Below are positions 7,481-15,649 of a stretch of DNA of 64,000 nucleotides, one piece after another; position 1 is the stretch's first letter; each line of letters opens with the position of its first letter. A program made the position numbers and the translations under genes. Origin of the DNA: Pseudomonas palleroniana. Its GTDB lineage: Bacteria > Pseudomonadota > Gammaproteobacteria > Pseudomonadales > Pseudomonadaceae. The notes beneath the pieces were generated by a model, which made no database searches, was not told the origin of the DNA, and was given only the letters and a program-made list of their open reading frames with translations. The DNA lies in assembly GCF_003031675.1 (NCBI RefSeq), contig NZ_PYWX01000082.1, forward strand, positions 1-64,000, in the 5' to 3' direction.

Positions 7481-9766
7481 TTAGAAGTTCGCTTCCAGGG
7501 AAACCGTGACGGTACGGTCTACGCCCACGATGTAAGCCGGGTCGCCATCGCGGAAGCCGCTGTAGCTCGCCGAGTTGGTCTTGGTGGTGTACACGCCGTC
7601 CAGGTATTTCTTGTCGAACAGGTTGTCGACGTTCAGGCGCAGGGTCGCGTCCTTGACCACTTTCTTGTCCACCGGCAGGTAGATACCGGCGCCGAGGTTG
7701 AACACGGTGCGGCCGGAGATGGATTCATCGTTGGTCAGGTCGCCATAGAGCTGGCTGGTGTATTTGCCGCCGAAGGTGCCGTAGAAGCGCCCATCGTCAT
7801 AACCGATGTTGGCTGCCAGCATGTTCTTGGGCACGTTGGCGAACTGCTTGCCGCTGGTGGGCAATACGATGGCTTTGCCCGCGTTGTAGACGGTCAGGTC
7901 ATCTTGCTGTTCGGCCTTGGTGTAGGTGTAGGAGGTGTAGTAGTTGAAGTGGTTAGGCAGCAGGCCGCTCCATTCCAACTCCAGGCCCTTGTTGGTGACG
8001 GAACCGGCGTTGATGTCGGCGAAGTCGCCGTTGATGTCCTTGGACGATACCTGGCGGTTCTTGAACTCCATGTAGAACAGGGTGGCGGCCAGGGTCATGT
8101 CGTCGGCGGTGTAGCGCCAGCCCAGTTCGTGGTTCCAGCTGGTTTCCGGCTTGGAGTTGATCGAGTCGGCACCTTTGTCGTACAGCACATAGTTCTGCGG
8201 CACGCGCATGTTGCGCGACAGGCTGTAGAACAACTGGTCACGTTCGTCGAGTTGGTATTTCAGGCCCGCGTTGGGCAGCAGCTTGTTGTAGGTCTGGTTA
8301 CGCTTTTCCGGTTGTTCGGTGAGGCTGCCATGGTTGGTGCCGTCGCGCTCGACGTTCATGTAGGCAAGGCCAGCTATCAGGGTCCAGTCCGAATTGATGA
8401 ACCAGGTGTCCTGGGCCCAGACTTTTTGCGCCGGGGTCACGGTGAAGCGGTCGCGACCCTGAACGGTGTTGCCGTTGGCGTCGACCACGGACGAGCCATC
8501 CGGCCAGGTGTCGCTTGGCTTGCCGCTGTTCTTGAGGGCAATGAACGGTTGGGTCTGGCTCTGGCGTGCGCGCTCGTACCAGTAGCCGAATTGCAGGCTG
8601 TGGTCGCCCAGGTCCCAGTTCAGTTTGGTGGTGATGCCCGGGCGCCAGGTCTGGGTGCGCGAAGGGCGATAGTAGACGCCGCTGGTCGAGGAGCCATCGG
8701 CATTGTACTGGGCGGCGGTTGGCAGGTTGCCCAAGTCGAAGACGCCGCCCTGGTTGGAGCCACGGTTCAGCGCATAGGAAGAGGAGCCGACACCGCTGCC
8801 ATTACCCCAGTAGTAATACGGGATGACCGACAGCGACAGGTTGTCGGCCAGCTTGAACTGGGTGTTGAGCACGCCGGTAAAGGTCTGGAACGGGTTCTGC
8901 GCCAGGGCGTAGTAGTTGTTGACCTTGCCGTTGCTGCCCAGGGCCGGCGTCGCGGCGTACGGGTCGTATTTGCGGCCGAACTGCTGGAACTGCGCCTTGG
9001 TCAGTTGGCTGTAACTGTTGTTGTCCTGCTCGTGGTACTTGAGGATCAGGTTCGCGGTGTTGCCGTTGCCGGCGTCGAAGAAGCTGTTCCACTCTACTTT
9101 GTCGGCGCGCACGGCACCCGAGCCCCGCCACATATCGCCTTCAGTGTGGGACACCGAGAGCCAGTTGCTCAGGCCGTTGACCTCGCCGGTGTTGAGGCGG
9201 GCGAAGGTCTTGCGGGTGGCGTTGCTGCCCACGACCTGCTTGACGAACGCCCCGGTTTCCTTGGTCGGGCGGATCGTCACGATGCCGATGTTGCCGCCGC
9301 TTGAACCGATATGCGGGCCGTCTGCTTCCGAGGAACCCTGGGTGACGAAGATCTGGTCGATGTTTTCCGGGTCGCCCAGCAGGTTGGAGTACAGCGCGTA
9401 GTTGCCGGAGTCGTTGATCGGCATACCGTCCACCGACATGCCCACCTGGTCGGAGTTCATGCCGCGCATGGTAAAGCGGAAACCGGAGAGGCCGGTGTTG
9501 TCTTCGCTGGAGATATTCAGCCCCGGCGTGTACTTGAGTTTGTCGATGGCGTTGCCGGTGGCGGTTTGCTTGTCCAACGCTTCCTTGGTGATGGTCGAGC
9601 GGCCCTTGGCGCTTTCTTCCGGGACCATGTAACCGCCCCCAGCGGTCGCCTTGCCCTGTACGCCAATCGTCCCGACGTCACTGTCGCTGGTGGCTGCCAT
9701 GGCCCAGCCCTGGGTCATGCTCGTTGCGGCAACGAGTGCCAGATGAATACGTGTGAACCTCATCAC
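7481..9766 (-). CDS. TonB-dependent outer-membrane receptor
   Basis: A 761-residue porin-like receptor. A signal peptide ends near GWAMA. The plug domain (~40-190) carries TGNAIDKLKYTPGLNIS and FRFTMRGMNSDQVGMSVDG, and a 22-strand barrel follows, ending in the canonical terminal phenylalanine (VSLEANF). It lies between tonB (21 bp upstream) and exbB (17 bp downstream), so it has a dedicated energising complex. I cannot name the ligand: I found no Fur box upstream of the operon, and the downstream gene is a phospholipase-D-like protein rather than a siderophore gene. It resembles FecA/CirA-class receptors only in general architecture. Confidence 0.92.
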   Translation of the reverse strand: MMRFTRIHLALVAATSMTQGWAMAATSDSDVGTIGVQGKATAGGGYMVPEESAKGRSTITKEALDKQTATGNAIDKLKYTPGLNISSEDNTGLSGFRFTMRGMNSDQVGMSVDGMPINDSGNYALYSNLLGDPENIDQIFVTQGSSEADGPHIGSSGGNIGIVTIRPTKETGAFVKQVVGSNATRKTFARLNTGEVNGLSNWLSVSHTEGDMWRGSGAVRADKVEWNSFFDAGNGNTANLILKYHEQDNNSYSQLTKAQFQQFGRKYDPYAATPALGSNGKVNNYYALAQNPFQTFTGVLNTQFKLADNLSLSVIPYYYWGNGSGVGSSSYALNRGSNQGGVFDLGNLPTAAQYNADGSSTSGVYYRPSRTQTWRPGITTKLNWDLGDHSLQFGYWYERARQSQTQPFIALKNSGKPSDTWPDGSSVVDANGNTVQGRDRFTVTPAQKVWAQDTWFINSDWTLIAGLAYMNVERDGTNHGSLTEQPEKRNQTYNKLLPNAGLKYQLDERDQLFYSLSRNMRVPQNYVLYDKGADSINSKPETSWNHELGWRYTADDMTLAATLFYMEFKNRQVSSKDINGDFADINAGSVTNKGLELEWSGLLPNHFNYYTSYTYTKAEQQDDLTVYNAGKAIVLPTSGKQFANVPKNMLAANIGYDDGRFYGTFGGKYTSQLYGDLTNDESISGRTVFNLGAGIYLPVDKKVVKDATLRLNVDNLFDKKYLDGVYTTKTNSASYSGFRDGDPAYIVGVDRTVTVSLEANF

Positions 9767-9787
9767 TGTCGTCCTGGTGTCGGGTGC

Positions 9788-10522
9788 TTATTGCACGCTG
9801 TAGTTGAAGGTGGCGGTGAAGCGTTGCTCGTTGCGTCCACCGAAGGCTTGTTCGGGGAACGGCTTGACCTGCTTGATACGGCGCAGGCTATTGGTAGCGG
9901 CCCGGTTGAGCAGCATGCTCGGTGCCGGGGTCTGGATCCCGGAGTCGAGGACGCGGCCTTGTCGATCCACCATCAGCCAGACCACCACCTCGCCACTGGG
10001 GCGCTCGAGGGACGCCTGGCGCCCGGTGGGGTATTGCTTGTAAGTGTCCAGCTCGTTGCGCAGACCCTTGAGGTAACCCCCCTCCAGTGCCTGCCCATCC
10101 ACCTTGGGCGGTGCCGGTGGCGCAGGCGGTGCGGGTGTCGGTGCGACGGCGGCCTGCACCGGCTTGGCGGCGACGGGGGCTACTGGCGCGGGGGCGGGCG
10201 TTGGCTTGGCGGCCACCACGGGTTTGGGTTTGGGCAGCGGCTTGGGCTTGGGTTCAGGTTTGGGCAGAGGCTTGGGCGGCGGTGGCGGCGGGGCCGGTTC
10301 GGCTTCTTCATCCTCGATCACCGGTGGTGGCGGTTCTTGCTCCACCACGGGTTCAGGCACCACCTCGGGCTCCGGCTCGACCAGGGCAAGCTCGACCGCC
10401 GATTCATCGTACTGAGGCTGGATCTTCAGGGGCTGGGACTGGATGCCCAAGGCAATCAGCACCAGGGCGATCAGGGCCGGGACACTGCCCAGCAGCTGAC
10501 GCGCACGGAACAATACATACAT
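9788..10522 (-). CDS. tonB: TonB energy transducer
   Basis: A 244-residue periplasm-spanning protein. One N-terminal membrane anchor (ALIALVLIALGI) is followed by a long proline-rich stretch of EP, PPP and KPLPKP repeats (~60-130) that spans the periplasm. The C-terminal domain contains SGEVVVWLMVDRQGRVLD and a final YSV-type strand. It starts two bases after exbD stops, so the two are translationally close. This is probably an extra TonB serving the adjacent receptor, with the housekeeping copy elsewhere. Confidence 0.9.
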   Translation of the reverse strand: MYVLFRARQLLGSVPALIALVLIALGIQSQPLKIQPQYDESAVELALVEPEPEVVPEPVVEQEPPPPVIEDEEAEPAPPPPPPKPLPKPEPKPKPLPKPKPVVAAKPTPAPAPVAPVAAKPVQAAVAPTPAPPAPPAPPKVDGQALEGGYLKGLRNELDTYKQYPTGRQASLERPSGEVVVWLMVDRQGRVLDSGIQTPAPSMLLNRAATNSLRRIKQVKPFPEQAFGGRNEQRFTATFNYSVQ

Positions 10523-10524
10523 GG

Positions 10525-10932
10525 TCAGGACTTACGCGTGGCGATGGAGACGGAGGTAAAGCCACCCTGGCGCAGGGTGTCCATCACTTCCACCAGGCGC
10601 GCAACCTCGACGCCTTTGTCGCTGTTGACGATGATCGTCGACTTGGTATCGGGCTTTTCAGCGGCCTTCAGGGCCGGTACCAAGGCGTCGACCGTGAGGT
10701 CTTTGCCGTCGAGCTGCAGTTGGCCTGCCAGGCCCAGCGTCAGGATGAATTTGTTCTGCGGCTTGAGTTGTTGCGAGCTGCTGGCGCTGGGCAACTGCGT
10801 CTTCATGCCGAGTGCCGGAATCACGTTCAGACTCACCAGTACGAAAAACACCAGGAGGAACATCATCACGTCGATCATTGGGATCAACTCGATGTGTGCC
10901 TTGCGTTTCTTGGGTTCATCCCAGGTTCTCAT
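10525..10932 (-). CDS. exbD: ExbD/TolR-family biopolymer transport protein
   Basis: A 135-residue protein with one N-terminal transmembrane helix (MIDVMMFLLVFFVLVSL) containing the essential proton-relaying aspartate in the PMIDVM motif, followed by a periplasmic domain. It is the first gene of the operon exbD-tonB-receptor-exbB-PLD. It is divergent from the GNAT acetyltransferase gene across ~190 bp of AT-richer DNA that must hold both promoters. Confidence 0.9.
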   Translation of the reverse strand: MRTWDEPKKRKAHIELIPMIDVMMFLLVFFVLVSLNVIPALGMKTQLPSASSSQQLKPQNKFILTLGLAGQLQLDGKDLTVDALVPALKAAEKPDTKSTIIVNSDKGVEVARLVEVMDTLRQGGFTSVSIATRKS

Positions 10933-11121
10933 TCCGTTACCCCGTTATTGAATTAGGGGCGACACGCTAACAGTCAAAAATGACCGAACGGTTAACAAAA
11001 ATTTACGGTTTGAAGGCTCTAGGACGAGTCTTTCAGAAGATTTACCTTGCAGTTTTGTGACGTAATGAAATTGACACGAAGGCCGTACACTCTTGTGCAT
11101 TTATTTCGCGAGCCGCCCCGT

Positions 11122-11676
11122 ATGTCGACTGAACTGCCTCATTTGTCCACGCCGCGTTTACTCCTGCGGGCACTGGAGCCGGACCAGGCCGAGATACTCT
11201 CCACGCTCGCCAACGGGCCGAAAATCGCGGATAACACCGCCAATATTCCAGTGCCTTACACGTTGGAAACTGCGCAGCTTTTTATTGCCGGGAGCGCAGA
11301 AAAATATCGTGCCGGCGAGTTGCTGAGCCTGGGCATGCATGTCCAGGCAACCGGCGAATTGATCGGTATCGTCAGCCTGCGTATCAACTCTCGACATCAC
11401 TATGGACACCTCGGCGGATGGGTGGCGGCGCACTGTCGCAATCAGGGTTATGCCGCGGAAGCGGCGAGTGCAGTGACCGACTTCGGCTTCGTCGAACTGG
11501 GGTTGCAACGGGTGGGCAGCCAGTGCTTTGGTCGCAACCAGGAGTCGGCGCGGGTCATGGAGAAAATCGGACTGCGCTATGAGGGCTGCCTGCGTCAGGC
11601 GTTTCTCAAAAATGGCGTGTATGAGGACTTGCTCGGGTTTGCCACCGTGCGTGACGACTGGGAGCGCCGGTTGTGA
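11122..11676 (+). CDS. GNAT-family N-acetyltransferase (RimJ/RimL-like)
   Basis: A 184-residue cytoplasmic acetyltransferase. It starts with the family hallmark STPRLLLRAL and carries the acetyl-CoA region around LGGWVAAHCRNQGYAAEA, then GLQRVGSQCFGRNQESARVMEKIG. I chose the ATG at 11122 because homologous proteins start at this point. An open frame begins 75 bp upstream but has no family match. The stop overlaps the GTG start of phoD by four bases, so the two are translationally coupled. Substrate unknown: a ribosomal protein N-terminus or a small amine. Confidence 0.85.
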   Translation: MSTELPHLSTPRLLLRALEPDQAEILSTLANGPKIADNTANIPVPYTLETAQLFIAGSAEKYRAGELLSLGMHVQATGELIGIVSLRINSRHHYGHLGGWVAAHCRNQGYAAEAASAVTDFGFVELGLQRVGSQCFGRNQESARVMEKIGLRYEGCLRQAFLKNGVYEDLLGFATVRDDWERRL

Positions 11677-13247
11677 GCGGCGCAGTGGACCATGGCCGCC
11701 GCCGGGTACTCTCCGGGCTGGCGGTGGCGACGGCATTTTCGATCCTCAGCCCCTTTGCGCGCAGTGCCGGGGTGGACTACCCGTTTACCCTGGGCGTGGC
11801 ATCGGGTGACCCGTTGCCGGATGGTTTTGTGATCTGGACGCGCCTGGCGCCCGTGTTCAATGCCGTGGATGGACGCGGTGGGTTGAGCCGCGCCGTGCCG
11901 GTGCGTTGGCGGGTGGCCAGTGATGCGGCGATGAAGCGCATCGTCAAGCAGGGCGAGGTGATGGCGACCGAACGGTTTGCCCACTCAGTGCATGTCGAGG
12001 TCGCGGGGCTGGAAGCGGGCAGGCCGTATTGGTACCAGTTCGAAGGGCTTGGGGCACAGAGCCCGGTAGGGCGGGTGAATACGGCGCCGCCCTTGCAGGC
12101 TATGGCTGCGGCACGGGTGGGGTTTGTGTCTTGCTCGCATTGGGAGCGCGGGTATTTCAGCGCCTACCGCCACCTCGCGGCCGAGCAACCGGACCTGGTG
12201 TTTTTTCTCGGCGACTACATCTACGACAGTTCCTACGCGCCGGACTCGGGCAAGATCATTCGCCCCCACGGCAGTGGCAACGCAGTAAGCCTGAGCGATT
12301 ACCGCAACCGCTATGCGCTGTACAAAACCGACCCGGACCTACAGGCCTTGCACGCCGCCGCGCCCAGCGTGGCGACCTGGGATGACCACGAGGTACAAAA
12401 CGACTACGCCAATCGCTGGTCCCAGGACCCGAAAATACCGGTGGGGCAATTCCTGCAGCAACGGGCGGCGGCCTACCAAGCCTTTTACGAGCATATGCCA
12501 CTGCGCGCCGGCAGCGTGCCCAGAGGTCCGGATATGCGCATCTATCGGCGTCTGGACTACGGCCGGCTGGCGCGCTTCCATGTACTGGATGGGCGCCAGT
12601 ACCGCTCGGAACAGCCCTGCATTCTCGCCAACGGCAGTCACCAGGGGCATGTCGCCGACAATACGTGCACGGACTTGCGCGCACCCAATCGCACGATGCT
12701 CGGTTGGGAGCAGGAAGCCTGGCTGGACCGAGGGTTCGCCGAGTCGCGGGCGCAGTGGAACGTCATCGCCCAGGACCTGCTGGTGGCACCGCTGACTCAG
12801 CGCGACCTGACCAACCACAAGCCCGGACGCTGGACCGATGGGTGGGACGGCTATATGGCCAACCGCGAGCGCATGTTGGCGTCGATTCAACGCCGACGGG
12901 TGAAAAACCCGGTGTTCTGGGGCGGCGATATCCACTCGTTCTGGACCACGGATCTGCACGCTGACGCCAGTGACCCGGACTCGCCCGTTGTCGCCACCGA
13001 ATTCGTCGGCACGTCAGTGACGTCCGACGGCCCACCGTTCGATGCCTTTACGCAGATCCTGCCGCTCAATCCCCATGTGAAGTTCTTTGACAGCCGTCAA
13101 CGTGGCTACGTATCGGTGGCGCTGGAAGAGCAGAAGATGGTGACGAACTTCCGGGTGATCAGCGACCCGCGCGACCCCAGCGCCACGGTCTCGACCCTTA
13201 AGTCGTTTGTGGTGGAGCCGGGGCGAGCGGGGGCGATTGCGCTTTAA
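11673..13247 (+). CDS. phoD: Tat-exported PhoD-type alkaline phosphatase/phosphodiesterase
   Basis: A 524-residue metallo-phosphoesterase of the PhoD family. The N-terminus has a twin-arginine signal (HGRRRVLSGLAVATAF ... ARSA), so the folded protein is exported by Tat. An N-terminal Fn3-like domain (FTLGVASGDP) precedes the catalytic domain. Metal and active-site motifs include FLGDYIYD, TWDDHEVQNDY and WGGDIHSFW. The start codon is GTG, overlapping the stop of the acetyltransferase gene (GTGA). PhoD releases phosphate from diesters or monoesters in the periplasm. I did not find a convincing Pho box upstream. Its last four bases overlap the convergent AlaX-like gene. Confidence 0.92.
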   Translation: MSGAVDHGRRRVLSGLAVATAFSILSPFARSAGVDYPFTLGVASGDPLPDGFVIWTRLAPVFNAVDGRGGLSRAVPVRWRVASDAAMKRIVKQGEVMATERFAHSVHVEVAGLEAGRPYWYQFEGLGAQSPVGRVNTAPPLQAMAAARVGFVSCSHWERGYFSAYRHLAAEQPDLVFFLGDYIYDSSYAPDSGKIIRPHGSGNAVSLSDYRNRYALYKTDPDLQALHAAAPSVATWDDHEVQNDYANRWSQDPKIPVGQFLQQRAAAYQAFYEHMPLRAGSVPRGPDMRIYRRLDYGRLARFHVLDGRQYRSEQPCILANGSHQGHVADNTCTDLRAPNRTMLGWEQEAWLDRGFAESRAQWNVIAQDLLVAPLTQRDLTNHKPGRWTDGWDGYMANRERMLASIQRRRVKNPVFWGGDIHSFWTTDLHADASDPDSPVVATEFVGTSVTSDGPPFDAFTQILPLNPHVKFFDSRQRGYVSVALEEQKMVTNFRVISDPRDPSATVSTLKSFVVEPGRAGAIAL

Positions 13248-13870
13248 TCCAGGCTGTAGCGTACCGACAGCGCGCCTTTCTTTTCCGACAGGGCCAGGAT
13301 CGTTACCTGGCCCAGTTCGCTCAGCGATTGCACATGTGTGCCGCCACAGGCATACGGCGGCAACTCGCCGAACCCGACTTCCCGCGTGCCGTCTTCCAGC
13401 GTCGTGTGACGGGCATAGTCAGCGGCGATCCATTGCTCGATCTGCCGCTGAATCAACTCGGGATCCATGGCTTGCGCTGTCTCCCCGCGGATAAAGGTGA
13501 TTTTGCCTTCACCCGGCCAGTGATGCGCCTTGATCGGCATCCAGCCCAGGCTTTCCCCGGCATTACCGATCAGATGCCCGGCGGAATGCAGGCGCGTGTG
13601 CAGGGCACGGCGTTGTTCGTCGACCCTTGCGGTGACGGTTCCGAGCGCGACGGGTTTATCGACATAGTGAGCGAGGCGGTCGGCTTCCTGGATAACACGC
13701 AGTACGGCGCTCTCACCGAGCCAACCGGTGTCGTGCGGCTGGCCGCCGCCCTGGGGATGAAAAATCGTCGATTGCAAGGTGACTGCAAACTGATCTTCGT
13801 GCGGTGTACAGGCGAGCACTTCAAGTTCGGCTGTCAGATGGTCGTGAGTAAAGAATAGGCGCTCGGTCAT
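13244..13870 (-). CDS. AlaX-type alanyl-tRNA editing protein
   Basis: A 208-residue stand-alone editing domain related to the C-terminal half of alanyl-tRNA synthetase. It hydrolyses mischarged Ser- or Gly-tRNA-Ala in the cytoplasm. Visible motifs are HPQGGGQP near residue 36, the zinc pair in TRLHSAGHL and the second zinc motif CGGTHV. Length is typical of the short AlaX class. The ATG at 13870 opens directly after a short AT-rich promoter region shared with the divergent LysR gene. It ends convergently over the last four bases of phoD. Confidence 0.9.
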   Translation of the reverse strand: MTERLFFTHDHLTAELEVLACTPHEDQFAVTLQSTIFHPQGGGQPHDTGWLGESAVLRVIQEADRLAHYVDKPVALGTVTARVDEQRRALHTRLHSAGHLIGNAGESLGWMPIKAHHWPGEGKITFIRGETAQAMDPELIQRQIEQWIAADYARHTTLEDGTREVGFGELPPYACGGTHVQSLSELGQVTILALSEKKGALSVRYSLD

Positions 13871-13944
13871 GGGTTACATCCGCATCAGGGTTCTGTGAGC
13901 AGTATAAATAGTGCTCGGATAGGTGATAATCCGTTCAAATATCA

Positions 13945-14892
13945 ATGGACCTGTGCGTTATGAGCATCAATCTTCCTTTGCCGTTGCTGGGCGAAATGGC
14001 GATTTTCGTCAAGGTGGTCGAAACCGGCAGCTTCTCTGAGGCTGCGCGGCAACTGAGTGTTTCACCCTCGGCGGTGAGCCGCAGCATCTCGCGCCTGGAG
14101 CAAGCCCTGGCCACTAGGCTTCTGCAACGCACCACGCGCAAGTTGCGCTTGAGCGAGGGGGGTGAAGAGGTTTTCAAGCGCTGCCGGGAGATGGTCAGCG
14201 CGGCGCGTTCGGTGATGGAAATCAGCGGCCAATTCACTCATGAGGCCGAGGGCCTGGTGCGGGTCAGCGTGCCCAAGGCGGTGGGGCGGTTTGTGGTGCA
14301 CCCACATATGCCGGAGTTTTTGCGGCGCTACCCCAAGGTGGATGTGCAGTTGATCCTCGAAGATCGGCATGTCGACCTGATCGATGACAACGTCGACCTG
14401 AGCATCCGCATTACCGACAGCCCGCCGCCGGGCCTGGTGGGGCGGCAGTTGTTGCCCATTGAGCATTTATTGTGCGCTACGCCGCACTATCTGGCTGAGC
14501 AGGGGACGCCGTTGCACCCCCATGATTTGCTGGAACACAGTTGCATTTACCTGGGTGAAACCCCGGGGGATTCCCGTTGGAAATTCCGCCAGGGCAGCAA
14601 GGCTGTGACCGTCGGCGTGCGTGGGCGCTACGCGGCGAACCATACCGGGGTGCGTCTGGACGCCGTGTTGCAGCATGTGGGGATTGGCAGCTTGCCGTAC
14701 TTCACTGCGCGGCATGCGTTGGAGGCGGGGCGCTTGGTGCAGGTGTTGCCGGAGTGGGATTTTATTGCGTCCTACCACGGCGAGGCGTGGTTGCTGCATT
14801 CGCCGACGCGCTATCTGCCGCCGAAGTTGCGGGTGTTCATCGATTATCTGGTGGAGTGCATGGCGACGGAGCCGACATTGCGCCGACGGTAG
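13945..14892 (+). CDS. LysR-family transcriptional regulator
   Basis: A 315-residue regulator. An N-terminal helix-turn-helix (GSFSEAARQLSVSPSAVSRSISRLEQ) precedes a type-2 periplasmic-binding fold for the inducer, with the QLILEDRHVDLIDDNVDLSIRI core typical of the CrgA/DsdC-like branch. An ATG at 13960 is an equally good start; neither has a strong Shine-Dalgarno. It is divergent from the AlaX gene over 74 bp. It has no adjacent metabolic operon, so the target is unknown. Confidence 0.88.
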   Translation: MDLCVMSINLPLPLLGEMAIFVKVVETGSFSEAARQLSVSPSAVSRSISRLEQALATRLLQRTTRKLRLSEGGEEVFKRCREMVSAARSVMEISGQFTHEAEGLVRVSVPKAVGRFVVHPHMPEFLRRYPKVDVQLILEDRHVDLIDDNVDLSIRITDSPPPGLVGRQLLPIEHLLCATPHYLAEQGTPLHPHDLLEHSCIYLGETPGDSRWKFRQGSKAVTVGVRGRYAANHTGVRLDAVLQHVGIGSLPYFTARHALEAGRLVQVLPEWDFIASYHGEAWLLHSPTRYLPPKLRVFIDYLVECMATEPTLRRR

Positions 14893-14923
14893 GAACAGGG
14901 TCCGAAATGTGGGAGCGGGCAAG

Positions 14924-15144
14924 CCCTAATGCCAGTCAGTCAAATGGTGGATGTAGAACACATCATCCGTAGTGAGCGGGCTTGCCCCGCGCTGGGTGGC
15001 GCAGCCGCCCCCAACCCGGGCGCCTCGGTCCTTCTGAAATACCGTGGCGTCTTTGTTGGGGCGGCTTTGCCACCCAGCGCGGGGCAAGCCCGCTCACTAC
15101 AAAGTTTGGTCGTGGCAGGTTTTCTTAACTGACTGGCATTAGGG
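14924..15144. mobile_element. MITE-like element, copy B
   Basis: A 221-bp element with the same terminal inverted repeats as copy A (left end has one change, GTCAGTCAA) and the 4-bp direct repeat CAAG at 14920-14923 and 15145-15148. Its interior is the reverse complement of copy A with scattered differences. The flanks GTGGGAGCGGG and CCCGCTCCCAC show that it also sits at the centre of a REP palindrome. No coding capacity. Confidence 0.8.
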
Positions 15145-15166
15145 CAAGCCCGCTCCCACCTGAAGA

Positions 15167-15574
15167 TCAGTGCTTGCTCTGGTCCTGAGGCATGGAAAGC
15201 AGCTGCTTTTCCTGGTTCCAGTCGAACGGTTCGTCGTTCTGTTCGGCCTCATAGCGACGCTCTTCCAGTGCCTGGTACATGTCCAGTTCTTCGTCGGGCA
15301 TGAAGTGCAGGCAATCGCCGCCGAAGAACCACAGCAGGTCGCGTGGCACCAGATGGGCAATTTGCGGGTAGCGCAGGATGACCTGACTCATCAGGTCCTG
15401 CCCCAGGTACTGGCTTTCGATGGGGTCGACCGGCAGCAGGGCGCGCAGTTCGTCGAAACGCTCCAGGAACAGCGCATGGCTTTCCTCAGGCACCTGTTCG
15501 GCTTCGCCGACGGCAACCAGGATGCTGCGCAGGTGGTCGAGCAAGACGAGATGATCGGCAACGGCGTTGGACAC
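15167..15574 (-). CDS. Conserved hypothetical protein (PA2817-type)
   Basis: A 135-residue acidic, soluble, mostly helical protein with no recognised catalytic motif. It starts with GTG; AGAGGAC lies 7 nt upstream. I recognise it as the small protein that accompanies the fadE-type acyl-CoA dehydrogenase gene in Pseudomonas; no biochemical role is known to me. It lies 75 bp downstream of fadE, behind a hairpin terminator whose loop contains a TATACT -10-like element, so it may have its own promoter. Confidence 0.8.
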   Translation of the reverse strand: MSNAVADHLVLLDHLRSILVAVGEAEQVPEESHALFLERFDELRALLPVDPIESQYLGQDLMSQVILRYPQIAHLVPRDLLWFFGGDCLHFMPDEELDMYQALEERRYEAEQNDEPFDWNQEKQLLSMPQDQSKH

Positions 15575-15592
15575 GAGATAAGTCCTCTAAAG

Positions 15593-15630
15593 CAAAAACG
15601 GGCGCGAGAGTATATAGCTCAAGCGCCCGT
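15593..15630 (-). terminator. fadE terminator with embedded promoter-like loop
   Basis: On the minus strand the arms ACGGGCGC and GCGCCCGT are followed by TTTTTGC, a rho-independent terminator for fadE. The loop holds TATACT, a plausible -10 for the next gene, whose GTG lies about 20 nt downstream of the T-run. Confidence 0.7.
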
Positions 15631-15649
15631 AATTATATGACTGCCCGAC

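Noticed and set aside
10933..11121. Possible Pho box between exbD and the acetyltransferase gene
   Set aside because: CGGTCAT and CTGTTAG resemble Pho-box heptamers, but their spacing is 6 bp rather than 4 and neither is a full match.
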